The position numbers and the translations under genes are program-made. This document shows, piece after piece, positions 17,324 to 25,905 of a stretch of 64,000 nucleotides of DNA. A model generated the notes under the pieces. The model was not told the DNA's origin, did no database searches, and worked only from the letters and a program-made list of their open reading frames with translations. Position 1 is the first letter of the stretch; each line of letters begins with the position of its first letter. Source of the stretch: CAWKKW01 sp963850345 (GTDB taxonomy: Bacteria > Acidobacteriota > Terriglobia > Terriglobales > Acidobacteriaceae); the NCBI GenBank assembly GCA_963850345.1, contig CAWKKW010000009.1, forward strand, positions 496,001 through 560,000. The letters are read 5' to 3'.

Positions 17324-18445
17324 ATGCAACCGAGCCTGGAACATCTCGATTACGCCAAGAAGCCGTTTCTCGTTATCTGGGAGATCACCCAGGCGTGTGA
17401 CCTGGCTTGCAAACACTGCCGCGCATCGGCGCAGCCTTTCTCCAATCCTGACGAGTTGACCACCGCGGAAGGCAAGCACCTGATCGACCAGATCGCCGAT
17501 ATGGACGTGCCCATTTTCGTGATGACGGGTGGCGACCCGCTGAAGCGCCGCGATGTGTTCGAACTGATTCAATATGCCAACCATCGTGGTGTGCATGCCG
17601 CGCTCACTCCCAGTGCGACTCCGCTGCTCACGCGTGAAGCGATCTTTCAGCTCAAGGGAGCAGGCCTGTCGCGGCTGGCCATCAGCCTGGACGGGGCGAC
17701 CCCGGAGATGCACGAAGCGGTTCGTGGCGTGAAGGGAACGTTTGCGCGCACTCTCGATGCGGTTCGCTGGGCCAACGAGGCCGGGCTGCCGATCCAGGTG
17801 CATACCACCGTCAGCCGCCACAATGCTTCCGATCTCGACACTCTGGCCGAGATGCTGCGCAGAATGCAGATCGTGATGTGGAGCGTCTTCTTCCTCGTGC
17901 CGCTCGGTCGCGGCAAAAACGAAGACGTGCTGACCGGCGAAGAATTCGAAGCGGTCTTCGCCAAGCTCTACGAACTCTCGAAGAAGGTACCATTTCAGGT
18001 CAAGACGACGGAAGCCATGCATTACCGCCGGTATCTGCTGCAGCAGCGAGCCAAAGAGCACTCGGAAGTTCAGAACTCCGGCCCCGGTGAGACCAAGGCT
18101 GTGGGCTGGGCGACCAAGCGCGTCAATGATGGACGCGGCTTCGTATTTATCTCCCACACCGGCAAGGTCTATCCCAGCGGATTTCTTCCGCTTGAGGGTG
18201 GTGATGTGCGCAGGCAGGAGCTGAGCGAGATCTATCAGCACTCTCCGGTGTTTCAGAAGCTGCGCGATCTTTCGCAGTTGAAGGGGAAGTGCGGAGCCTG
18301 TGAGTTCAAAGAGATTTGTGGTGGATCGCGTGCTCGTGCCTATGCGGTGAGCGGCGACGTTCTGGCGGAGGAGCCTTGCTGCATCTACCAGCCGAAGAAC
18401 TACCATCCTGCATTGGAAACGCACGGAGCACTCGAACGCAGCTAA
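17324..18445 (+). CDS. Radical SAM/SPASM protein, probably haem-pathway related
   Basis: A 373-aa radical SAM enzyme. The [4Fe-4S]-SAM motif is CDLACKHC with Cys25, Cys29 and Cys32, followed by the GGDP motif in VMTGGDPLKRRDVF. A C-terminal SPASM-like region holds CGACEFKEICGGSRARAY and a final CC pair, expected to bind extra clusters. The pattern agrees with the family described as TIGR04053, related to haem-biosynthesis radical SAM proteins such as AhbD. The next gene, 18 bases downstream, is protoporphyrinogen oxidase, which supports a role in haem maturation, but the reaction is not established. ATG 17324 is preferred over ATG 17294 because the latter abuts operator site C. Confidence 0.85.
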   Translation: MQPSLEHLDYAKKPFLVIWEITQACDLACKHCRASAQPFSNPDELTTAEGKHLIDQIADMDVPIFVMTGGDPLKRRDVFELIQYANHRGVHAALTPSATPLLTREAIFQLKGAGLSRLAISLDGATPEMHEAVRGVKGTFARTLDAVRWANEAGLPIQVHTTVSRHNASDLDTLAEMLRRMQIVMWSVFFLVPLGRGKNEDVLTGEEFEAVFAKLYELSKKVPFQVKTTEAMHYRRYLLQQRAKEHSEVQNSGPGETKAVGWATKRVNDGRGFVFISHTGKVYPSGFLPLEGGDVRRQELSEIYQHSPVFQKLRDLSQLKGKCGACEFKEICGGSRARAYAVSGDVLAEEPCCIYQPKNYHPALETHGALERS

Positions 18446-18463
18446 GTCCCGGAGACTGTAACC

Positions 18464-19885
18464 ATGAGAGTTGCTATATTGGGCGGAGGCATTGCCGGGC
18501 TGAGCGCCGCCTGGGAACTGGAGAAGGCTCGCTCGGAAAATCCCGACCTGGACTACGTTCTCTACGAGAGTTCCGCGAAGCTGGGCGGGTCCATTCACAG
18601 CGAGATCGTCGATGGCTGCGTGGTCGAAGGCGGCCCGGACTCGTTCCTGACGGAGAAGCCTGCGGCCGCCAGACTCTGTCATGAGTTGGGCATTGGTGAT
18701 AGTCTTCTCGGCTCCAATGACGCCGCTCGCAAGACCTACATCGTGGTGCATAACCGGCTGGTGCCGCTGCCAGACGGTCTCATGTTCATGGTGCCCACCA
18801 AGCTTGTGCCCACCGCCCTAAGCCGGCTATTTTCCTGGAAGACCAAGCTGAAGATGGGCATGGAACTGCTGCATCCGCCCCGGCCCATGCTGTGCGATGA
18901 ATCGGTGGCCGCGATGGTCGAGCGGCACTTTGGTCCGGAGGCTGTCGACCGGTTGGTAGACCCTCTGCTGTCGGGCGTATATGGCGGAGACGCGAATTCG
19001 CTCAGCGCGCGCTCGGTGCTGGCCCGCATGGTCGAAATGGAAGAGAAGTTTGGAAGTCTGTGCCGCGGCATGCTCTCCGCTCACAAGCGCATGCAGCGCG
19101 CAAAACCGGCGGCTGCACCGCGCCCGCTCTTCACAACACTTGTGGGCGGCATGCAGCAGATGGTCGATGCGCTGGCAGAACGCCTGCCCCGTACCAGCCT
19201 GCGCCTTTGCACCCGAGTGAAATCTGTTGAATTGCAACAGCGCCGATGGCGCGTGACCACTGAAGAGGACCAGCAAACCTTCGACGCCGTCATTATGGCG
19301 CTTCCCGCTTCTTCTGCCGGCCGACTGCTCTCACCTGTCGATGCCGAGTTGGGCCATTCCCTCGAAGCCGTGCCCTATAGCTCTTCTGTCACCGTGGCGC
19401 TGGGGTTTGATCGCGAACAGATTCCCGCTCTCCCTGCTGGCTTCGGATTTCTTGTGCCGTTCAGCGAAGGACGCCGGATGCTGGCCTGCACCTTTGTTCA
19501 CGCGAAGTTCCCCGGCCGCGCTCCGGAAGGCAAGCTTCTGCTGCGCTGCTTTCTCGGCGGCGCGAGAGACCCCGAGGTCGTGGAGCGAACTGACGAGGAA
19601 ATCGAAGCGCTTGTGCGCTGGGAACTGTGGTCGATCCTCGGGCTGAATGCGCTGCCTCGGTTTGTGCGCGTGCATCGGTCCCGCAACGCGATGGCGCAAT
19701 ATATCGTCGGCCACGCAGACAATGTGGCCCGTATCCAGGCAGGAGTTGCGCGCCTGCCAAACCTGGCCCTGGCGGGCAATGCGTATGAAGGAATCGGGGT
19801 TCCGGACTGCGTCCGCACCGGACAGCAGGCGGCTGCGACCACCCTGGCAGCGATGCGGCAGCTGGAAGCGTCAGCAGCGGTCTGA
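18464..19885 (+). CDS. hemY: Protoporphyrinogen/coproporphyrinogen oxidase, FAD-dependent
   Basis: A 473-aa flavoprotein of the HemY/PPOX type that oxidises protoporphyrinogen IX or coproporphyrinogen III late in haem synthesis. The dinucleotide fold is at the N-terminus (RVAILGGGIAGLSAAWELE), followed by YESSAKLGGSIHSE and VVEGGPDSFLTEKPAA, both hallmarks of the family. The substrate and membrane-interaction domain is in the middle, and the FAD-closing segment LALAGNAYEGIGVPDCVRTG is near the end. The start has a GGAG site. It forms a two-gene operon with the radical SAM gene and should share its Crp/Fnr-type control, linking haem supply with bd oxidase, which needs three haems. Confidence 0.93.
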   Translation: MRVAILGGGIAGLSAAWELEKARSENPDLDYVLYESSAKLGGSIHSEIVDGCVVEGGPDSFLTEKPAAARLCHELGIGDSLLGSNDAARKTYIVVHNRLVPLPDGLMFMVPTKLVPTALSRLFSWKTKLKMGMELLHPPRPMLCDESVAAMVERHFGPEAVDRLVDPLLSGVYGGDANSLSARSVLARMVEMEEKFGSLCRGMLSAHKRMQRAKPAAAPRPLFTTLVGGMQQMVDALAERLPRTSLRLCTRVKSVELQQRRWRVTTEEDQQTFDAVIMALPASSAGRLLSPVDAELGHSLEAVPYSSSVTVALGFDREQIPALPAGFGFLVPFSEGRRMLACTFVHAKFPGRAPEGKLLLRCFLGGARDPEVVERTDEEIEALVRWELWSILGLNALPRFVRVHRSRNAMAQYIVGHADNVARIQAGVARLPNLALAGNAYEGIGVPDCVRTGQQAAATTLAAMRQLEASAAV

Positions 19886-19995
19886 CCCTCCGCGTACACG
19901 AGCGATGTCGCTGGGCCGCGCTATGCTTAGAGGGTGCGAAACCTCCCGGCGACACCGATGTGTGAAGCACGACTTCGACACGACGACCGTGGCGC

Positions 19996-20832
19996 ATGAG
20001 TCAGACTGAATTCTCGCTTTGGATACTTCTCAGCTCATTGGTCGCCGGTCTGCTCGGTTCGCTCACTGGACTGGGCGGCGGCGTAGTCATTGTGCCGGTG
20101 CTCGCCATCGTTTTCCATATCGACATCCGCTATGCCATCGGCGCGTCGCTGGTCTCGGTGATCGCTACCTCGTCCGGCTCCGCCGCCGCTTACGTTCGCG
20201 AAGGGTTCTCCAACATCCGCATCGGCATCTTTCTCGAGGTAGCGACTACGCTGGGTGCTTTGTATGGGGCCTATCTGACCGCCAGAGTTTCCACAAAATG
20301 GATAGGGATCGTGTTTGGCGTCGTGCTGCTCTACTCCGCATGGGCTTCGTTTCGCGCCAAGAATGAGACTGGCGGTGTGATCCACACCAACGCCCTGGCC
20401 ACACGGCTCAAAATGCAGGGCAGCTATCCCGGCCCGAACGGGGAAATTCCCTACAACGCGCAGCGTGTGCCGGCGGGCTTCGGAATCATGTTCCTGGCGG
20501 GGACGCTTTCAGGATTGCTGGGCATCGGGTCAGGCGCGGTGAAGGTGCTAGCCATGGACCAGGCCATGAAGCTGCCGTTCAAAGTCTCAACCACGACCAG
20601 CAACTTCATGATCGGTGTGACCGCAGCCGCCAGCGCCGGCATTTATCTCTCTCGCGGTTACATTCTTCCGGGGTTGGCGATGCCCGTCATGCTCGGCGTT
20701 CTCGGCGGATCGATGGTCGGCTCGCGCATGCTGGCGAGCGCGAACGTGCGCACGCTGCGCATCCTCTTCAGCATTGTGATTGTGCTGCTGGGGCTCGAAA
20801 TGATCTACAACGCTGCGTCTGGAAGGCTCTGA
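19996..20832 (+). CDS. TauE/SafE family sulfite exporter-like permease
   Basis: A 278-aa inner-membrane protein with about eight hydrophobic segments. The first repeat contains LLGSLTGLGGGVVIVPVLAI and the second LSGLLGIGSGAVKVLAMDQA, the two internal repeats characteristic of TauE/SafE transporters, which move sulfite, sulfoacetate or other organosulfur anions out of the cell. Substrate is not certain. The DUF1634 gene starts two bases after its stop, a pairing seen widely. Downstream, in convergent orientation, is the sulfite-reductase/YeiH operon, which strengthens a sulfur-anion role. The gap of 110 bases before the start contains nothing I can identify as a regulatory site. Confidence 0.9.
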   Translation: MSQTEFSLWILLSSLVAGLLGSLTGLGGGVVIVPVLAIVFHIDIRYAIGASLVSVIATSSGSAAAYVREGFSNIRIGIFLEVATTLGALYGAYLTARVSTKWIGIVFGVVLLYSAWASFRAKNETGGVIHTNALATRLKMQGSYPGPNGEIPYNAQRVPAGFGIMFLAGTLSGLLGIGSGAVKVLAMDQAMKLPFKVSTTTSNFMIGVTAAASAGIYLSRGYILPGLAMPVMLGVLGGSMVGSRMLASANVRTLRILFSIVIVLLGLEMIYNAASGRL

Positions 20833-20834
20833 GC

Positions 20835-21236
20835 ATGAACGATCGCAGGCTGACGAACGCGCAGTCGGGGTGGAACGACGAAAAGATGGAAGCCTCGATC
20901 GGCCTGCTGTTGCGTGTCGGCGTGACCGTATCCGCGGTGGTGATTGCTATCGGAGGAGCGCTGTACCTGTTTCATCCGACCGGTCCCCGGCCGGGCTACC
21001 GAGTCTTTCGCGGTCCGTCCGCGGCTCTGAGCCATCCTGTCGTGATCCTGCATGGCGCATTGGCGGGCGACAGCCGCAGCATCATTTCGCTCGGACTGTT
21101 GCTGCTGATTGCTACGCCTATCGCCCGGATGGTCTTAGCCGCCATTGGCTTCCTGCTGGAAAAGGACTGGATGTATACGGGCATCAGCCTGCTCGTGCTC
21201 GCAATTCTGCTCTACAGCTTGATCTTTGGTCGTTAA
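20835..21236 (+). CDS. DUF1634 membrane protein
   Basis: A 133-aa protein with three predicted membrane helices (LLLRVGVTVSAVVIAIGGAL, IISLGLLLLIATPIARMVLA, ISLLVLAILLYSLIF). The segment GLLLLIATPIARMVLAAIGF and the C-terminal helix are the recognisable DUF1634 features. It starts two bases after the TauE/SafE stop, so the two are translated from one message and probably form a transporter with an accessory subunit. No biochemical role is known for the family. It is convergent with the YeiH-like gene 56 bases away; the gap holds a weak 6-bp inverted repeat. Confidence 0.85.
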   Translation: MNDRRLTNAQSGWNDEKMEASIGLLLRVGVTVSAVVIAIGGALYLFHPTGPRPGYRVFRGPSAALSHPVVILHGALAGDSRSIISLGLLLLIATPIARMVLAAIGFLLEKDWMYTGISLLVLAILLYSLIFGR

Positions 21237-21292
21237 CGCGGAAGCTCAGCCCAAGGCAGCGCATTGAGCTGAGTCCCCGTACTCGGCGCGAC

Positions 21293-22411
21293 CTACAGGT
21301 GAAAGACGCGATCCGCTCCGTATACCAACACCAGCGTAAGCACCGCGATGAAAATCTCTCCGAGCGCGCCCACCACAAACGGCCTCCAGCCTTGCTTGCC
21401 CAGTTCGCGAACGCTCGTGCGCAAGCCCACTCCGGCGAACGTGAGCAGGAATGCCCAGCGCGACAGGTTTGCAAGGGCGACCAGTTCCGGAGAAAGTGGC
21501 GGTGCCTTGGAAGCATGCGCGTTGCCGAAGAAGCCAACGGTTGCCAGTGTGGAGATAAGCAGGAAGCCTAAGACGAATTTCGGAAACTTGCGCCACAGGA
21601 AGACGGCCTTGTTGCCGATCGCCTGTGCCTGCCCACGCGATGCCCAATAGATTGCGTATCCAAGCACGATGAAGCCGATGGTCGCGTTCCTCGCCGTTTT
21701 TGCAAGCACTGCGATTTTGCCTGCGGCCTCGCTGTAGAGAGCGCCGGTCGCGGTTGCTTCCGCGGTGTTGTCGACAGCCAGCCCAGCCCACAGGCCAAAC
21801 GCATGATCGCCAAAGTGAAGTGCGTGCCCGATCAGAGGGAAGGTGAAGAGCGAGAGCGCGCCCAGCGCAAGGATCGCCGCAATCGCTACAGACGCATCCT
21901 TTTCGTCTGCATCGATCGCTCCCTGAGCGGCAATGATGGCGGAGACTCCGCAGATCGACGAGCCCACCGCGAGCAGCGAAGTCAACTTTGGCGACAATCC
22001 AAAAGCCCGGCCGATTAGATGCGTGAGTACCAGCGCGAGTGCGATTTCGATGGCGATCAAGCCCAGGCTGATTCCTCCCAGCCGCAATAAGTCGCCTACC
22101 AGGAATCGCGCACCGAGCAGCACGATCCCTACCTTCAACCAGAATTCATAGGTCGCGACCCCGGCCTGAAAGACTCGTGGCAGTCCGACGGTGTTGGAGA
22201 TAAGCAGGCCGATCAGAATGGCCCAGAGAACGTATTCAATGTTTGGACCCACCAGGTGGTGAGCCGATTTGTAGCGGGTGATGAACTGTTCGATTGCCTT
22301 GCCCGCGTATCCGACCGCGGTCAGCAGAAGCAAACCGGGAACGAGCCCCAGCAGCCGCTTCGGCAGGCTGGGGTCGCGTGATTGGAACGGTGCTGCAATG
22401 GATGTAGCCAT
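21293..22411 (-). CDS. YeiH/UPF0324-family putative sulfur-anion exporter
   Basis: A 372-aa inner-membrane protein with about ten hydrophobic segments. Family signatures are PNIEYVLWAILIGLLISNT, KVGIVLLGARF, LLAVGSSICGVSAIIAAQGA and the conserved AGLAVDNTAEATATGAL. UPF0324 proteins such as E. coli YeiH are annotated as putative sulfate or sulfite exporters; the substrate is not proven. Here it is the last gene of the reductase/siroheme operon, downstream of a 41-aa membrane protein, and it faces a TauE/SafE exporter. This context favours a role in sulfite homeostasis. The gap to the small upstream gene is 101 bases, so an extra promoter cannot be excluded. Confidence 0.88.
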   Translation of the reverse strand: MATSIAAPFQSRDPSLPKRLLGLVPGLLLLTAVGYAGKAIEQFITRYKSAHHLVGPNIEYVLWAILIGLLISNTVGLPRVFQAGVATYEFWLKVGIVLLGARFLVGDLLRLGGISLGLIAIEIALALVLTHLIGRAFGLSPKLTSLLAVGSSICGVSAIIAAQGAIDADEKDASVAIAAILALGALSLFTFPLIGHALHFGDHAFGLWAGLAVDNTAEATATGALYSEAAGKIAVLAKTARNATIGFIVLGYAIYWASRGQAQAIGNKAVFLWRKFPKFVLGFLLISTLATVGFFGNAHASKAPPLSPELVALANLSRWAFLLTFAGVGLRTSVRELGKQGWRPFVVGALGEIFIAVLTLVLVYGADRVFHL

Positions 22412-22512
22412 AGTTACGATATCCTCATCGACCTGCTGGTCCCCGGCGTCGGTTGCGATGCCGGCGAAGTTGGGAAGTGCTCAGCACAGAGCTTCGTGGA
22501 AAGTCGCACCCA

Positions 22513-22638
22513 CTACCAGGGGATCGCGTGTATCCAATGCAGTCGGACGAGAAGCGCGAGAGCCACCGCGAGTGCGACCGCCCATGTGTCGAGAGAGAGG
22601 CCGCGACGAGGCGCGGCTGCAGGTTCTTGCTCAGCCAT
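22513..22638 (-). CDS. 41-aa single-pass membrane protein
   Basis: A short gene lying between the uroporphyrinogen methyltransferase and the YeiH-like gene on the same strand. It begins MAEQEPAAAPRRGLSLDTW, continues with one hydrophobic helix (AVALAVALALLVRLHW) and ends HAIPW. GGAG lies seven bases before the ATG, a good ribosome site, and its start is 30 bases after the preceding stop. The basic residues before the helix predict a cytoplasmic N-terminus. Some YeiH homologues carry an extra N-terminal helix with an LSxDW-like start, so this may be a detached piece of that region acting as an accessory subunit. No family name is claimed. Confidence 0.55.
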   Translation of the reverse strand: MAEQEPAAAPRRGLSLDTWAVALAVALALLVRLHWIHAIPW

Positions 22639-22668
22639 AATGTTTCTCCGGAATGTTGTCGTTCGTTT

Positions 22669-23472
22669 TTAGGGCGCGACTGCGATAGCACCTGCGGCCG
22701 CCATCAACAACTGAGGGCGGAACGAGGGAGAGTCGGTGGCCAGGCTCCGCAGCGCCCAACCTGCAAGCAGCAGAGTGGGTGCGGGGCCCGGCTCGACGTC
22801 GCCGAGTTCGGCGAGCCGTGTACATCGGACCTGCTGGTCGGGAAGGGCAGCCCTGGAGATGACTACGCAAGGCAGGTCGTCATCGAGACCGCTTGCGCGC
22901 CAGTCTGCGGCAAGCTGTTTGAAGTCGCGTCCAGGCATGTAGACCACCCGGGTGGCATCATTCACATCGGGTTCCACCGCCGGCGTACGTGGCAGGATGG
23001 CATGCGCGTGATGCCCGGAAGAAAACAGAATGTTGGACGCGGCGCGTCGATCCGTCAGCGAGCAACCGAGGGCTGCTGCCGCTGCGAAGGCCGCGGTGAT
23101 ACCGGGTACGATTTCAAAAGGAATACCCGCCGCACGCAACGCATCGATTTCTTCGCCCGCACGGCCAAAGACCAGGGGGTCTCCGCTCTTGAGGCGAACA
23201 ACACTCAGATCGCGCTGGGCAAAGTCCAGCATCATTGCCTGAATTTCAGTCTGGGTAACGCTTTTGCGGCCGCAGCGTTTGCCCACGTTCAGTATCCATG
23301 CACCTTCCCGAGCATGCGCTACCACGGCCTCCGGAACCAGGTCGTCATGCAGCACGACATCCGCGGAAGCAAGCAGGCGGGCCGCCTTCAGAGTGAGCAA
23401 CTCCGGATCGCCCGGACCCGCACCCACCAGGTAAACGAAACCCTTTTGTGCCTGCGTCGGTGACGTGCTCAC
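22669..23472 (-). CDS. cobA: Uroporphyrinogen-III C-methyltransferase
   Basis: A 267-aa SUMT that methylates uroporphyrinogen III twice with S-adenosylmethionine to give precorrin-2, the first step toward sirohaem. Family signatures are YLVGAGPGDPELLTLKAARL near the N-terminus, RLKSGDPLVFGRAGEE, and VPGITAAFAAAAALGCSLTD. The start is the GTG at 23472, overlapping the upstream stop as GTGA, giving translational coupling; a 111-residue in-frame extension lies wholly within the neighbouring gene and is rejected. Together with that neighbour it makes up the two halves that are fused in enterobacterial CysG. The product supplies cofactor for the reductase at the head of the operon. Confidence 0.94.
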   Translation of the reverse strand: MSTSPTQAQKGFVYLVGAGPGDPELLTLKAARLLASADVVLHDDLVPEAVVAHAREGAWILNVGKRCGRKSVTQTEIQAMMLDFAQRDLSVVRLKSGDPLVFGRAGEEIDALRAAGIPFEIVPGITAAFAAAAALGCSLTDRRAASNILFSSGHHAHAILPRTPAVEPDVNDATRVVYMPGRDFKQLAADWRASGLDDDLPCVVISRAALPDQQVRCTRLAELGDVEPGPAPTLLLAGWALRSLATDSPSFRPQLLMAAAGAIAVAP

Positions 23473-24101
23473 GCGGGGACCTCGTCGGGTGCGTTTCTGT
23501 GCAGAGCCAGCTGGCGAGTCGGGCAGGTTTCTGCTTCGCAGAGGGATCGTTGCGCCAGCGCATGCAGCAGCATCTTGCGATCTTCGCTCGCGGGATACAT
23601 CGCCAGCACCTCGCGTCGCAGGCTTCCGAGCCGCTCCAGCCAGGGGCCCAGATCTGGCGGCAATTGCGCGTCGATTTCGCGGCGAAGGCGCTGCGCGACC
23701 GCCGGACTCTCTCCCGCCGTCGAGATGGCAATCTGCAGTTCGCCCCTGCGCACGATCGAGCCGAAGTAGAAGTCGCAGAACGGAGGATCGTCGACCGCGT
23801 TGCACAGAATATTGCGCCGCACCGCTTCCTCGTAGACCGCGTGGTTCACGTCAGGCACATTCGTCGCAGCGATGACCAGGAATGTGTCGTCCAGGTCAGA
23901 AGTTTCATAAGCACGCGCGATCCAGTCGATCTTCCCCGCGGAAGCGAGGCCGCGCACTTCCTCCCGCGCCTCGGGAGCAACCACGCGCACCCGAGCGCCG
24001 GCCTCAAGCAGGCTCTCAATCTTGCTCAAGGCAATTTCACCCGCGCCCACCACAAGGCAGGGGCGACCCTCGAGTTTGAGAAAGATCGGCAACAGGCTCA
24101 T
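23469..24101 (-). CDS. Precorrin-2 dehydrogenase / sirohydrochlorin ferrochelatase (CysG N-terminal type)
   Basis: A 210-aa Met8/SirC-like protein that oxidises precorrin-2 with NAD and, in bifunctional members, inserts iron to make sirohaem. The N-terminal Rossmann part has LEGRPCLVVGAGEIALSKIE and VIAATNVPDVNHAVYEEA; NAVDDPPFCDFYFGSIVRRG carries the conserved region that includes the catalytic Asp in Met8-type enzymes; STAGESPAVAQRLRREID begins the sirohaem-synthase dimerisation helices. It starts 16 bases after the reductase stop and its stop overlaps the SUMT start. The C-terminal tail is Cys/Arg-rich and not conserved. Confidence 0.92.
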   Translation of the reverse strand: MSLLPIFLKLEGRPCLVVGAGEIALSKIESLLEAGARVRVVAPEAREEVRGLASAGKIDWIARAYETSDLDDTFLVIAATNVPDVNHAVYEEAVRRNILCNAVDDPPFCDFYFGSIVRRGELQIAISTAGESPAVAQRLRREIDAQLPPDLGPWLERLGSLRREVLAMYPASEDRKMLLHALAQRSLCEAETCPTRQLALHRNAPDEVPA

Positions 24102-24117
24102 AGGTACGTCCTAAACA

Positions 24118-25815
24118 TTAATCAGCAACCCCATGCGGAACAGGGCCCGTCGGCAGATCGCGCGCAACCGCTTCCAGGGCCTCTCCGGCGAGTTCCGTAC
24201 GCAACTCTTCGTCGCTTCGACGGCCGAACCACTCACGTAGATTTTCGTCCTGCTTGCGATTGCCGAGATAGCTGCGCAGCAAGCGTTCAATGGCGCCGGG
24301 CACCAGCGGAGCCGGGCAGCGATATCCCACCGGCCGCGCTACGGTCGCATATTTCCCGACCGAGCCGCCAACGCAGAAATAGTACGCGTCTGTAAGTTGA
24401 CCCTCGTGCTTGATCTTCTTGCCCTCGATGCCGATATCGGCAATCCAGTGCTGGCCGCAACTGTTGGGGCATCCGGTCACGTGCAGCTTCAACTGCTGGT
24501 CAAACTGCGGCAGCCGCTCTTCCAGTTCATCGACCAGCCAGCGTGTGAAGCCCTTGGTCTCGGTGATCGCGAGCTTGCAGAATTCAGTGCCGGTGCAGGC
24601 AATTGCCCCGCGCCAGAAGTTCGAGCCCTCCACCTGAAGATCGATCTTCCGCAACTCCTGCGCGAGTTCGCCCGCCTTGCTGGTCGGTATGTTTACGAAG
24701 ATGAGGTTTTGCCCGGTGGTCGCGCGCAAATTGCCATCGCCGAAGCGATCCGCCAGATCGGCTGCGGCCACGAGTTGCTCCCCGCTCATCCGCCCGCGCA
24801 GTACCGAAGCGCCGACGTAGCTCAGGCCGGCTTCCTTTTGCGGGTGAATGCCGACATGATCCCGCAGCACCTCGTCGGGAACAGTCTCCGGCGGTGCTGG
24901 GTCGAGTTTGTAACCGAGGCGGTTCTCTAATTCAGCCAGGAAGCTCTCCGGTGTCCAACCCTCTTTGAGGAAGAGGTACTTCAAGCGCGCACGGTCGCGA
25001 CTTTCGCGCAGTCCCTGCTGGTCGCGAAAGATCTCCGTGACGGTGCGAATGACCGCCATTGCCTGGTGTGGAGCAACGAAGGCATCCAGCTTCACCGCCA
25101 GGTGCGGTTCCTTCGAGAGACCGCCGCCCACGCGCAGTGCGTACCCCACTTCATTCCCACGCCGCACCCCGGTCATGGCAATGTCGTTAATCTCGGGGTA
25201 GGAGCACCAGGAAGGGCAACCGGTAATCGAGATTTTGAATTTACGCGGCAGGTTGTAAAACTCAGGATTCGCGGTTAAGAAGTGCGCCGCCTCAATGGCC
25301 AACGGCGATGCATCGAGAATCTCATCGTGAGCCAGACCCGCGAGTGGGCAGCCGGTAACGTTGCGCACTACGTCGCCGCAGGCGCCCTTGGGCGAAAGTC
25401 CGATCGCGTCCAGCGCCTCGACCACTTCCGGCAGGTTTTCTATCGTGAGCCAGTGCAGCTGAATGTTCTGCCGCACGGTGATGTCGGCCAAATTCCGCGC
25501 GTAGGTCTTGGCGATACCGCCAATCGTACGGAGCTGGTGCGCCGTCACGATGCCATTCGGAATGCCGATGCGCATCATGAAAAATTCCGTAGCCTTGCCT
25601 TCGCCGCCCTTGCCGCCGGTGGCGCCCACCCCGTCGCCCTGGGTGTACACGCCCCACCACTTGAAGTACGACGAAGCCCATTCCGGGGTCACACTCTCGC
25701 GGCCTTGGCGCGCGAAGGCGCGCACTTCATCGAAGGCCATCCAGGGATTCTTCTCCCGCTTGAGCCGTTCCGCCCGTTGGGCCTTGGTCTCTTTCACTAC
25801 GGTTTCTTCAGCCAT
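24118..25815 (-). CDS. Sirohaem [4Fe-4S] sulfite/nitrite reductase, ferredoxin type
   Basis: A 565-aa assimilatory reductase that performs the six-electron reduction of sulfite to sulfide or of nitrite to ammonia. Two pseudo-symmetrical ferrodoxin-like halves are present; the sirohaem/4Fe-4S ligands are in CTGTEFCKLAITETKG (Cys-x5-Cys) and TGCPNSCGQHW (Cys-x3-Cys) near residue 435-490. Sequence alone does not separate sulfite from nitrite reductases of this group (compare mycobacterial NirA/SirA). The cysteine-rich leader peptide and the sulfur-exporter neighbours favour sulfite. The start MAEETVVKETKAQRAER at 25815 is preferred over an upstream TTG. Expression appears to depend on passage through the leader hairpin at 25838-25871. 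Confidence 0.93.
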   Translation of the reverse strand: MAEETVVKETKAQRAERLKREKNPWMAFDEVRAFARQGRESVTPEWASSYFKWWGVYTQGDGVGATGGKGGEGKATEFFMMRIGIPNGIVTAHQLRTIGGIAKTYARNLADITVRQNIQLHWLTIENLPEVVEALDAIGLSPKGACGDVVRNVTGCPLAGLAHDEILDASPLAIEAAHFLTANPEFYNLPRKFKISITGCPSWCSYPEINDIAMTGVRRGNEVGYALRVGGGLSKEPHLAVKLDAFVAPHQAMAVIRTVTEIFRDQQGLRESRDRARLKYLFLKEGWTPESFLAELENRLGYKLDPAPPETVPDEVLRDHVGIHPQKEAGLSYVGASVLRGRMSGEQLVAAADLADRFGDGNLRATTGQNLIFVNIPTSKAGELAQELRKIDLQVEGSNFWRGAIACTGTEFCKLAITETKGFTRWLVDELEERLPQFDQQLKLHVTGCPNSCGQHWIADIGIEGKKIKHEGQLTDAYYFCVGGSVGKYATVARPVGYRCPAPLVPGAIERLLRSYLGNRKQDENLREWFGRRSDEELRTELAGEALEAVARDLPTGPVPHGVAD

Positions 25816-25837
25816 CACTTCTCTCAATTTGGAGTGC

Positions 25838-25871
25838 AAAAAGCCCGCGCTGGATAAAAGGGCGCGGGCTT
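25838..25871 (-). terminator. Leader terminator / attenuator hairpin ahead of the reductase operon
   Basis: Read on the minus strand, a perfect 10-bp stem AAGCCCGCGC / GCGCGGGCTT with an 11-base loop is followed directly by TTTTT. It sits 35 bases after the stop of the cysteine-rich leader ORF and 22 bases before the reductase ATG, in a transcript whose promoter lies upstream of both. No other gene ends here, so a terminator in this place only makes sense as an attenuator. Confidence 0.8.
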
Positions 25872-25905
25872 CTCGTGAACCGGACTAGAAAATGAAGATA
25901 TCAGT

